Shown here in pieces: positions 1 to 5,557 of a stretch of DNA of 11,826 bases. This DNA is from CAYYMD01 sp964480425. GTDB taxonomy: Bacteria; Planctomycetota; Phycisphaerae; SM23-33. The translations under genes were made by a program, and so were the position numbers. The notes beneath the pieces were generated by a model. The model ran no database searches. It saw only the letters and a list, made by a program, of their open reading frames with translations, and had not been told where the DNA came from. The stretch is taken from positions 1-11,826 of the forward strand of contig CAYZPY010000078.1 of the NCBI GenBank assembly GCA_964480425.1, written 5' to 3'. Within the stretch, counting starts at the first letter, position 1. The number at the start of each line of letters is the position of its first letter.

Positions 1-333
1 GTTCGTCCGGGAGGCGACCTCGTGAGCTCTGGCGCCCTCGTTGCCAATGACGGCGAGCGTGCATTCGGGCCAGGCATTTCTAATCCACGAAAGCGTCCTG
101 GCAAGCGGCAACGGTGCATGATCGGTGGCGAGAATAATCAGCGCCACGCGACCGGAGGGTTTGTTGCACATCAGGTCGCCCACCTTTTGGTAGGTTATCA
201 AACAAGCGTTATTAAATTGTAAGAGCTGCCGGCGCACCTGTTCGTCTTCGCTCATATCAGTGCACACCATCATGATGCACACGTTACCGTGCGCCTGCCT
301 AAACACAGGCGCGTTTTTCCCTCGAGTATTCAA
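1..333 (-). CDS. Receiver-like (pseudo-receiver) protein, 3' end outside window
   Basis: All 111 codons from a TTG start at 333 to the window edge are open on the minus strand. The start is chosen because GAGGAG (341-346) sits 7 bases upstream and a strong sigma-54 promoter lies just beyond it. Residues about 17-105 have the alternating strand/helix pattern of a CheY-like receiver: VCIMMVCTD as strand 1, RVALIILATD as strand 3, TLAVIGN as strand 4. The acidic pair after strand 1 is replaced by C-T-D, and the residue where the phosphoacceptor Asp is expected reads Ala (LIILA) with an Asp two places later. It may therefore be a non-phosphorylated receiver. The C-terminal output domain, if any, is off the window. 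The fold assignment is by eye and the function is unknown. The sigma-54 activator gene upstream on the same strand is its probable regulator. Confidence 0.65.
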   Translation of the reverse strand, partial: MNTRGKNAPVFRQAHGNVCIMMVCTDMSEDEQVRRQLLQFNNACLITYQKVGDLMCNKPSGRVALIILATDHAPLPLARTLSWIRNAWPECTLAVIGNEGARAHEVASRTN

Positions 334-368
334 TTTCAGGCTCCTCGGTAAAACTTCACTATTATTAG

Positions 369-386
369 GTGCAATAGTCGTGCCGG
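369..386 (-). promoter_or_regulatory. Sigma-54 (RpoN) promoter
   Basis: On the minus strand the sequence reads CGGCACGACTATTGCAC (385-369). The GG at 384-383 and the GC at 372-371 are exactly 10 bases apart. It matches the -24/-12 consensus TGGCACG-N4-TTGCA at every defined position except the first T. Transcription would start near 360, giving a leader of about 27 bases that contains the GAGGAG ribosome site of the receiver-like gene at 333. Such promoters require an AAA+ enhancer-binding protein, and one is encoded next door (684-1754). Confidence 0.8.
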
Positions 387-481
387 TATTGTCCCGGGAC
401 TTGAAAAATTAATTATTCCCGCCGGAAATACTACGTAACTCCAGCAAATTCAGTGGCATGTGACAAAATAAAATCAGTCTG

Positions 482-493
482 CTCGCCGGCGAG
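482..493. promoter_or_regulatory. 12-bp palindrome, candidate activator binding site
   Basis: CTCGCCGGCGAG is a perfect inverted repeat. Its near edge lies about 97 bases upstream of the -24 GG of the sigma-54 promoter, within the usual 80-200 bp for upstream activator sequences. Enhancer-binding proteins with a Fis-type helix-turn-helix bind such dyads as dimers. Assignment to the neighbouring activator is inferred. On the minus strand it is followed after 8 bases by a T-rich tract, so a weak transcript-end hairpin is an alternative. Confidence 0.35.
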
Positions 494-537
494 TAATCTC
501 CATATTTGGCCCGCTTGCTCCCGTTGGGCGTCCCAGT

Positions 538-563
538 GTTGCATGTTGCATCAGCGAGTTGCA
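538..563. repeat. Three GTTGCA direct repeats
   Basis: GTTGCAT occurs twice in tandem (538-544, 545-551) and GTTGCA again at 558-563, about 150-180 bases upstream of the sigma-54 promoter. It could be a secondary regulator site. The motif is short and chance cannot be excluded. Confidence 0.3.
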
Positions 564-641
564 GTGATATGAAGCGCCAAAGCGCCGCAAAATGCTACTT
601 TCGGGTGTTTGAGGCGGTGATTTCCGGATAAGGCAGTTTGA

Positions 642-671
642 ATTATCGGGATTTGGCGCAGGAGGCGTCAA
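642..671 (-). promoter_or_regulatory. Weak sigma-70-like promoter candidate
   Basis: On the minus strand TTGACG (671-666) and GATAAT (647-642) are separated by 18 bases. It would start a transcript near 635 running toward the receiver-like gene. The only gene it could serve starts 300 bases downstream, so it may be a basal promoter, a small RNA promoter or chance. Confidence 0.2.
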
Positions 672-683
672 TTCGGTCGTGAA

Positions 684-1754
684 TCAGAATCTTCGATGCA
701 GCCCGAGCATGCGCATTTTTCGCAGCAGGGTGCTTCGATGGATCGCCAGTATTCTTGCGGCGGCGGAGCGGTTATAACCGGTGGCCTGGAGGGCCTTTCT
801 GATGGCCTGCGCTTCGGCCTGGGCTATGGTGCAACACTCGTAATCGTGTTGTTTTACCGGTTCGTATGGAACCGGAGGCATTAAATCGTCGCCCCCGCCG
901 GTTGAAACCGTATAACTCGAGCGGACGCCGGCGTTCTCGTAGAGGCCCGCCTGTTGCGAGTAGTATCCCGGGGGCATTGCGGGCACGTCCGCCGCGTAGA
1001 GACGCTCGACGTAGCCGCATAGTTCGCGAATGTTACCGGGCCAGTCGTAGTTGCACAGTTGATTGCGGAGACGACGGGATATCTCGCGCTTGGGCATTTT
1101 GTAAAAATGACTGTAATATTCCAGATAATAGTCCAGAATTGGTTCGATGTCGTCCCGCCGATTGCGAAGGGGGGGTATTTCGATACGCACGATATTCAGG
1201 CGGTGGTACAGGTCGCTTCTGAAGTCGCCCCGGGATATGAGTCTCCGCAGCGACTGGTTCGTGGAAGCCAGAAATCGCGTATCCACTTTAATCGGCCTGG
1301 CGGCGCCTACCGGAGTGACCTCGAATTCCTGAAGAAGACGCAGCAGCTTGGGCTGGAGATGAAGCTGAAGCTCCCCAACTTCGTCCAGCAGAAGCGTTCC
1401 GCCCTCTGCAGCGCGGACCGCGCCAAGCGTGTCGGTGTTGGCGCCTGTAAACGCTCCCTTGACGTGGCCGTAAAACTGGCTCTCGAACAGGTTTTCGCTG
1501 ATTGCGGGGCAATTTACCGGTATGAACGGTCCTTCGGACCTTTCGGATTTGTTGTGGATAAACCTGGCAAGAAGTTCCTTGCCCGTGCCGGTTTCGCCTT
1601 CCAGCAGCACCACGCTGTCATTGCCTGCAACGGATTCGGCTACTGAAATTACCTGACGAAATGATTCGCTTATGCCGATTATGGGATGCCGATATTTCGC
1701 ATCCACGAATTGCGGCCAGTCCGACAACTTATTTTTATTGCCTCCTTGAGCCAT
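684..1754 (-). CDS. Sigma-54-dependent transcriptional activator (AAA+ and Fis-type HTH, no sensor domain)
   Basis: This is an enhancer-binding protein that hydrolyses ATP to open sigma-54 promoters. The AAA+ domain (about residues 25-255) has Walker A GETGTGKE (53-60), the sigma-54-contacting loop GAFTGA (100-105), Walker B GGTLLLDE (118-125), sensor-I region FLASTNQ (161-167) and arginine-finger region FRSDLYHRLN (178-187). After a low-complexity linker (about 258-305), a Fis-type helix-turn-helix fills residues 311-354 (NRSAAARILAIHRSTLLRKM). Only about 25 residues precede the AAA+ domain, so there is no receiver, GAF or PAS input domain. The start is uncertain: the ATG at 1754 has no good upstream ribosome site, whereas AAGGAGG lies inside codons 3-5, 13 bases before a TTG at codon 10. 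It most likely activates the sigma-54 promoter at 369-386. How its activity is controlled is not visible. Confidence 0.92.
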   Translation of the reverse strand: MAQGGNKNKLSDWPQFVDAKYRHPIIGISESFRQVISVAESVAGNDSVVLLEGETGTGKELLARFIHNKSERSEGPFIPVNCPAISENLFESQFYGHVKGAFTGANTDTLGAVRAAEGGTLLLDEVGELQLHLQPKLLRLLQEFEVTPVGAARPIKVDTRFLASTNQSLRRLISRGDFRSDLYHRLNIVRIEIPPLRNRRDDIEPILDYYLEYYSHFYKMPKREISRRLRNQLCNYDWPGNIRELCGYVERLYAADVPAMPPGYYSQQAGLYENAGVRSSYTVSTGGGDDLMPPVPYEPVKQHDYECCTIAQAEAQAIRKALQATGYNRSAAARILAIHRSTLLRKMRMLGLHRRF

Positions 1755-1767
1755 ATCCGCACGCCTG

Positions 1768-1780
1768 AGCAGGACCTGCT
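1768..1780. promoter_or_regulatory. 13-bp dyad upstream of activator gene
   Basis: AGCAGG-A-CCTGCT has perfect 6-base arms around one base and ends 13 bases upstream of the activator's ATG. It could be an autoregulatory operator or a small leader hairpin. It does not resemble the palindrome at 482-493. Confidence 0.2.
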
Positions 1781-1916
1781 GGCCTCTCTTGCATATGTAC
1801 TGTTTTTTTATATGGGTCGCGCCTCCCTTAAAACACGTCCCATACTCCTTTCAAGATTTTATTTTTATACCACGAAAACCCGATTTTTGCAAGTACAAAA
1901 TATATAAATTGTCAAT

Positions 1917-1932
1917 TTGGCATAAATAACGC
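1917..1932 (+). promoter_or_regulatory. Possible sigma-54-like promoter of the kinase operon
   Basis: TTGGCATAAATAACGC has GG (1919-1920) and GC (1931-1932) with the required 10-base spacing and a good -24 half (TGGCA). The two bases before the -12 GC are AC instead of TT. A start near 1944 would leave a leader of about 125 bases before the kinase. This match is clearly poorer than that at 369-386. Confidence 0.3.
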
Positions 1933-1936
1933 CTCT

Positions 1937-1959
1937 ATACCCGCTTATCCGTCGGGTAT
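1937..1959. promoter_or_regulatory. Inverted repeat upstream of kinase operon
   Basis: ATACCCG (1937-1943) and CGGGTAT (1953-1959) are perfect 7-base arms around a 9-base loop. The dyad spans the start site predicted from the element at 1917-1932, as an operator might, or it could form a leader hairpin. No T-run follows, so it is not a standard terminator. Confidence 0.35.
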
Positions 1960-2067
1960 TTGTCATAAATCCTTACAAAAGACGCCCCTTTGAGTAACCG
2001 ATATGCATTTTGTGTTGAGATAACGGTTTAGACGGTCCATCACTGAGTTCCTCGAGGAGCGATCCGA

Positions 2068-3876
2068 ATGTCCCGACGGATTCCAGGACAGCATGCGGGC
2101 GCTGACACTGCGGGCCCGGATGAAGAGTTGAACGAGATGAATTTGCATGCCCGGGGCCGCTCGGATTCGAGTGGCGTCAAGAGACATCCGGGACATCGGC
2201 TCACGATGCTGCTTTCAGGCGCCGTAAAGGGCGGACGTCACGTCGGTCTGCAACTGAAAGAAGCCCTTATCCTTACGTTTGTGGTTGTGGCGACTACACT
2301 CATAGGCGGATGGTTTTATTTCAGCATTGCCGAGAACATGTTAACCCACGCCGACGACCGTCATGCCGAACGACTGGCGGTCGCTATGTCAATCTGCTCC
2401 CGTCAAGCGTTGCAGGAAGACACCCCCCAGGCAAAGGCGGCAATACAGCAACTGGCGGAAAATTTTCGAGCATCGCCAAATGTAAGATACGTCGCCATTC
2501 TGGACTCCCAAGGCAATGTCGTGGGCTCCGCCTGGAAAGAAAAATCGGACGCCACGGGCTGGTCCGGGCTGATTAACCTGCCGGTCCCCGTTAACGATAC
2601 CAGCCGGGTCACAAAGAACGTCCTTGTCCTGGCTCGCCCGATCGTGTCTCATGCGCTTCAAAAAAGCGACCCAAACCGGGACAAGACGTTGCTGGGCTCG
2701 ATCAGACTGGTTCTGGACACCAGCGATTCGGCCAGGTCGCTGCTCAAGGCGCAGCAGAGGATGGGCATAATAGCCGTTGCTATCGCCACATGCGCGCTTC
2801 CTGTGGGATATATTCTGGTGTGGCGTCTGATAGTCCAGCCGGTGCGGCGGCTTGTGGGTGTTACCAGAAAGTTGTCGAAGGGCGACTTTTCCGCCAGAGC
2901 GTCAATGAACCGAAACGACGAAATAGGGCAACTGGCCGACGCCTTTGATGCCATGGCGGGGGAGGTCGCCAGGATGAGGAACGAGCTGCTTAGGGCAAAC
3001 GAACGCCTGGAGCGAAAGGTGACCGAAAGGACCGAAGACCTGCGTTCGACCAACGCTCGTCTTTGGGAGGAGATGGCCGAGAAGGAGGACTTCCTCCGCG
3101 CCGTCAGCCACGACCTCAACGCGCCGCTGCGGAATATCGCAGGCATGGCCACCATGGTCATGATGAAATGGAAAGACGATATTCCCGAGGAGGTCCTGGC
3201 GCGGCTGGGGCGCATCCAGGCCAACGTAGAGGCAGAAACCTCGCTCATAGGCGAACTACTGGAGCTATCCCGCATAAAAAGCCGCCCCCAGAGGCGCCAG
3301 GTCGTCGAGATGGACAAAATGATGGTGGAACTGGCCGAGACCTTCGAGTACGAATTGAAGGATAAAAACATAGCATTCGAAATCCACGAGAACATGCCGC
3401 GGATATACGTCGAGAAGAACCGCCTCAGGCAGGTGTTCCAGAACCTCATCGACAACGCAATCAAGTACATGGACAAACCGCAGGGCGGGAGCATACGCGT
3501 GGGGCACGAATCCGCCGACGGAATGCACAGGTTCTTCGTCTCGGACAACGGACCGGGCATACCGCCCGATCAGCACAAGAAAATATTCTACGTCTTCAGA
3601 CGGGCCGAATCATCCCGCGCGTCCGACATCAAGGGCAAGGGGGTCGGGCTGGCGCTGGTCAAGTCCGTCGTGTCGAACTACCAGGGAAGGGCATACGTCG
3701 AGTCCCAACTCGGCAGGGGTTCGACCTTCTATGTCGAGTTATCAGCCCGGTGCACCAGTTGCCCACAGGACGGCGGGCGGGAATCATCCCGGGCAGAAAC
3801 CGTCAGTGCGGCGTCCCCGTCCGTCGACGACGGCGCGCCGGGGGAGGCGGACAACACCCTGGACGTCGGGAGATGA
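2068..3876 (+). CDS. Membrane sensor histidine kinase
   Basis: This 602-residue kinase probably senses a periplasmic signal and phosphorylates the regulators encoded downstream. The ATG is supported by GAGGAG 8 bases upstream. Order of parts: a polar N-terminal extension (1-60), membrane segment (about 66-86), periplasmic domain of about 145 residues with a Cache-like motif (NVRYVAILDSQGNVVGSA, 138-155), second membrane segment (about 233-253), HAMP (about 253-305), coiled coil (305-340), and a HisKA domain with phosphoacceptor His348 in SHDLNAPLR. The HATPase domain has N-box NLIDNAIKY (459-467), G1 DNGPGIP (493-499) and G2 GKGVGLAL (523-530). The last 44 residues are a low-complexity tail with no recognisable domain. 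All catalytic motifs are intact. The ligand cannot be predicted. The next gene starts 4 bases after the stop codon. Confidence 0.93.
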   Translation: MSRRIPGQHAGADTAGPDEELNEMNLHARGRSDSSGVKRHPGHRLTMLLSGAVKGGRHVGLQLKEALILTFVVVATTLIGGWFYFSIAENMLTHADDRHAERLAVAMSICSRQALQEDTPQAKAAIQQLAENFRASPNVRYVAILDSQGNVVGSAWKEKSDATGWSGLINLPVPVNDTSRVTKNVLVLARPIVSHALQKSDPNRDKTLLGSIRLVLDTSDSARSLLKAQQRMGIIAVAIATCALPVGYILVWRLIVQPVRRLVGVTRKLSKGDFSARASMNRNDEIGQLADAFDAMAGEVARMRNELLRANERLERKVTERTEDLRSTNARLWEEMAEKEDFLRAVSHDLNAPLRNIAGMATMVMMKWKDDIPEEVLARLGRIQANVEAETSLIGELLELSRIKSRPQRRQVVEMDKMMVELAETFEYELKDKNIAFEIHENMPRIYVEKNRLRQVFQNLIDNAIKYMDKPQGGSIRVGHESADGMHRFFVSDNGPGIPPDQHKKIFYVFRRAESSRASDIKGKGVGLALVKSVVSNYQGRAYVESQLGRGSTFYVELSARCTSCPQDGGRESSRAETVSAASPSVDDGAPGEADNTLDVGR

Positions 3877-3880
3877 AAAA

Positions 3881-4324
3881 ATGACCGACAAACCGTTTGT
3901 AATTCTGCTGGTCGACGACGATCCGGATTGCAGAATGCTTATCCGCGATGCGATCGCCTCTGTGCACCTGGACTGTCAGGTTCGAGAGGTGCCCAACGGC
4001 GCCGAGGCGATGAAGTACCTCCGACGCGCCGAGCCGTACAGCGAAGCGCCCAGGCCTGACCTTATATATCTCGACGTGGAAATGCCGAAAATGAACGGAC
4101 ACGAGGTCTTAAAGGCCATAAAGTCCGACGAACGGCTCAAAGAGATACCCGTAGTAATGATGACGGGGCTGGATGACGATAACACCAAGCGGAGAGCCGC
4201 AAGGTGCGGAGCGAACTCTTACACCATAAAGCCCACCGACCCGGGAACGTTCATCAAAACAGTCATAGAGGCGACTAATTACTGGATAAGAATCCACAAA
4301 CCGACGCAGCCGGTTGGTTGTTAG
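3881..4324 (+). CDS. Single-domain response regulator (Rcp1-like receiver)
   Basis: This 147-residue protein is a receiver domain only. It has the acidic pair Asp12/Asp13 (VDDDP), phosphoacceptor Asp65 (IYLDVEMPKMNG), Thr95 (VMMTG) and Lys117 (IKPTD). The extended loop before strand 3 (EPYSEAPRPD) and the M-x-T-G segment resemble Rcp1-type regulators that pair with histidine kinases in the same operon. With no output domain it would act by protein contact or as a phosphate relay or sink. The ATG at 3881 follows GGGAG (3868-3872) by 8 bases. That site overlaps the end of the kinase gene, so translation is probably coupled. The upstream in-frame extension lies inside the kinase gene and is not family-like. 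Partners are inferred: the kinase upstream and the cyclase downstream. Confidence 0.9.
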   Translation: MTDKPFVILLVDDDPDCRMLIRDAIASVHLDCQVREVPNGAEAMKYLRRAEPYSEAPRPDLIYLDVEMPKMNGHEVLKAIKSDERLKEIPVVMMTGLDDDNTKRRAARCGANSYTIKPTDPGTFIKTVIEATNYWIRIHKPTQPVGC

Positions 4325-4365
4325 GAATCCCCCGGCCGACGCCCGGAGTTAATCATAAGCATTAC

Positions 4366-5442
4366 ATGAGCAGGACCGAAAAAAAGTCATCCGCGAACGG
4401 CAACGGCGACAAGGCGAGCAACGCCCCGGACGGGGACGTCACGCCGAAAATCCTGGTCGTTGAGGACGACCCGGACCAGTGCCAGCTGATATGCGAGGCG
4501 CTTCGTATGCATTACGGAGCCGACCCGCAGCATATCGTAGGCGTCCAAAGCGCAGCCGAGTGCCTCAAGACAGACCTGAAAATATTCGACGTGATTCTCC
4601 AGGATTATCATCTCCAGGATATGGACGGGCTGAAGTTGACCGAGAGAATACTGGCCAGGGCGGACATACCCGTGATATTCGTCACCGGTGAGAACGACTC
4701 CGCAGTGGCGATCGAGGCCATCAGGCACGGCGCGCAGGATTACATTGTAAAACTGGGAGATTACCTGTTCACCATACCGATAGTGGTGGCCAAAAATATC
4801 GACCAGCACCGCATCAAGAAGGAGAACCAGCGCCTCCGCCAGGAACTGGAGGAAACACTCAGCAAGCTGAACCTCAAAAACGCCCAACTTACCGAATCGC
4901 TCGCCAAACTCGAGCAGATGGCCGTCACAGACCACCTCACCGGGCTGGGCAACCGCAGGCAGTTGAGCCGAATTCTCCAGCGCGACTACGAAGAGGCGAT
5001 ACGATACGGATTCGACCTGACCTGCTGTATGTGCGATCTGGACGGATACAAAATACTCAACGACACGCTTGGACACCGCCTCGGCGACGAAGTCCTGGTC
5101 ATGACCGCCGAGGTCATTCGCTACTCGCTTAGAAGCACGGACGTGGCCGCCCGCTACGGGGGCGACGAGTTCGTAGTCGTCCTGCCGCACACTTCGTTGC
5201 AAAAGGGCATCGAGGTGTCGGGGCGTATCACCGAGACCCTTGCCGAGACGATGAAGCAGAATCCCAAAATCGCCGTTCCGGTGACAATGTCGATAGGCGT
5301 GGCGTCGATTAAAAAAGACCATCCAACCAGCGCCGATTCGCTTATTTCCATGGCGGATAAGGCGCTGTACGTAGCCAAGGTCAGGGGTAAAAACTCGATC
5401 GTCAGTTACGGCGAAGCTTTTGTCTCACAGACGCGTGGATAA
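4366..5442 (+). CDS. Response regulator with GGDEF output (diguanylate cyclase)
   Basis: This 358-residue protein should make cyclic di-GMP when its receiver is phosphorylated. The receiver (about 27-145) has Asp34/35, phosphoacceptor Asp80 (ILQDYHLQDMDG), Thr107 and Lys129. A coiled coil (about 145-187) leads into the GGDEF domain, which opens with DHLTGLGNRR (189-198). Asp224 is the metal ligand and the active-site loop is RYGGDEF (263-269). The inhibitory site RSTD (256-259) stands five residues before GGDEF, so product feedback is expected. The gene starts 41 bases after the response regulator stop and is very likely in its operon. The ATG at 4366 is preferred by position, but its GGAG is 18 bases away. 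A TTG at 4318 overlapping the upstream stop would add 16 residues and is an alternative. Wspr/PleD-like logic is inferred from architecture only. Confidence 0.93.
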   Translation: MSRTEKKSSANGNGDKASNAPDGDVTPKILVVEDDPDQCQLICEALRMHYGADPQHIVGVQSAAECLKTDLKIFDVILQDYHLQDMDGLKLTERILARADIPVIFVTGENDSAVAIEAIRHGAQDYIVKLGDYLFTIPIVVAKNIDQHRIKKENQRLRQELEETLSKLNLKNAQLTESLAKLEQMAVTDHLTGLGNRRQLSRILQRDYEEAIRYGFDLTCCMCDLDGYKILNDTLGHRLGDEVLVMTAEVIRYSLRSTDVAARYGGDEFVVVLPHTSLQKGIEVSGRITETLAETMKQNPKIAVPVTMSIGVASIKKDHPTSADSLISMADKALYVAKVRGKNSIVSYGEAFVSQTRG

Positions 5443-5514
5443 CCGTCCGAACCGTTCCTTGATTGATTTTCGCCGTTTGTGGCGTGGCGTGGCGCGTAAA
5501 ACTTGCCAGGCGAT

Positions 5515-5544
5515 TTGTTTTCTGGTAAAGGGAGGTTGTATATT
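5515..5544 (+). promoter_or_regulatory. Weak sigma-70-like promoter candidate for the DUF6786 gene
   Basis: TTGTTT (5515-5520) and TATATT (5539-5544) are separated by 18 bases. Transcription near 5551 would give a very short leader before the GTG at 5558. The 115-base gap after the cyclase gene has no clear terminator, so read-through from the signalling operon is also possible. Just upstream the sequence contains GTGGC repeated three times (about 5479-5493). Confidence 0.3.
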
Positions 5545-5557
5545 AAGGTAAAATGCC

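Larger units (their letters stand above)
334..683. other. 350-bp regulatory intergenic region
   Basis: No convincing gene lies between the activator gene and the receiver-like gene. The region holds a ribosome site (341-346), the sigma-54 promoter (369-386), a perfect palindrome (482-493), a cluster of three GTTGCA motifs (538-563), a doubled AGCGCC motif (573-586) and a weak sigma-70-like promoter pointing left (642-671). A 65-codon minus-strand frame (474-671) resembles no family known to me and lacks a ribosome site. No clear intrinsic terminator follows the activator gene, so read-through into the receiver-like gene is possible. Confidence 0.6.
1755..2067. other. 313-bp divergent intergenic region
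   Basis: This separates the leftward activator gene from the rightward kinase operon. It is AT-rich between about 1800 and 1930. It contains a 13-bp dyad near the activator start (1768-1780), a sigma-54-like element (1917-1932), a 23-bp dyad (1937-1959) and the kinase ribosome site GAGGAG (2054-2059). A TTGACA hexamer on the minus strand (1915-1910) has no -10 box at a workable distance. No gene is supported here. Confidence 0.6.

Noticed and set aside
446..466. TGGCATGTGACAAAAT, a sigma-54-like -24 half on the plus strand
   Set aside because: The -12 GC is absent at the required spacing and no plus-strand gene follows.
474..671. 65-codon minus-strand frame in the gene-free region
   Set aside because: No ribosome site, no family resemblance, and it overlaps the candidate regulatory palindrome and repeats.
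1059..1646. 195-codon plus-strand frame inside the sigma-54 activator gene
   Set aside because: It lies opposite the AAA+ motifs and has no ribosome site or family similarity.
1686..1907. 73-codon plus-strand frame across the activator start and divergent region
   Set aside because: It begins inside the activator gene on the other strand and continues into AT-rich intergenic sequence with no ribosome site.
1910..1915. Perfect TTGACA (-35 box) on the minus strand
   Set aside because: No -10-like hexamer lies 16-18 bases downstream, so it does not make a sigma-70 promoter for the activator gene.
2658..3560. 300-codon open frame antisense to the histidine kinase
   Set aside because: It mirrors the kinase codons, shows Ser/Arg-rich composition with no family motif, and the sense strand carries every kinase box.
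4387..5322. 311-codon open frame antisense to the diguanylate cyclase
   Set aside because: The sense strand has intact receiver and GGDEF motifs. The antisense product has no recognisable domain.
5470..5495. CGCC-N6-GGCG hairpin and GTGGC repeats after the cyclase gene as a terminator
   Set aside because: The stem is only 4 pairs and no T-run follows it.
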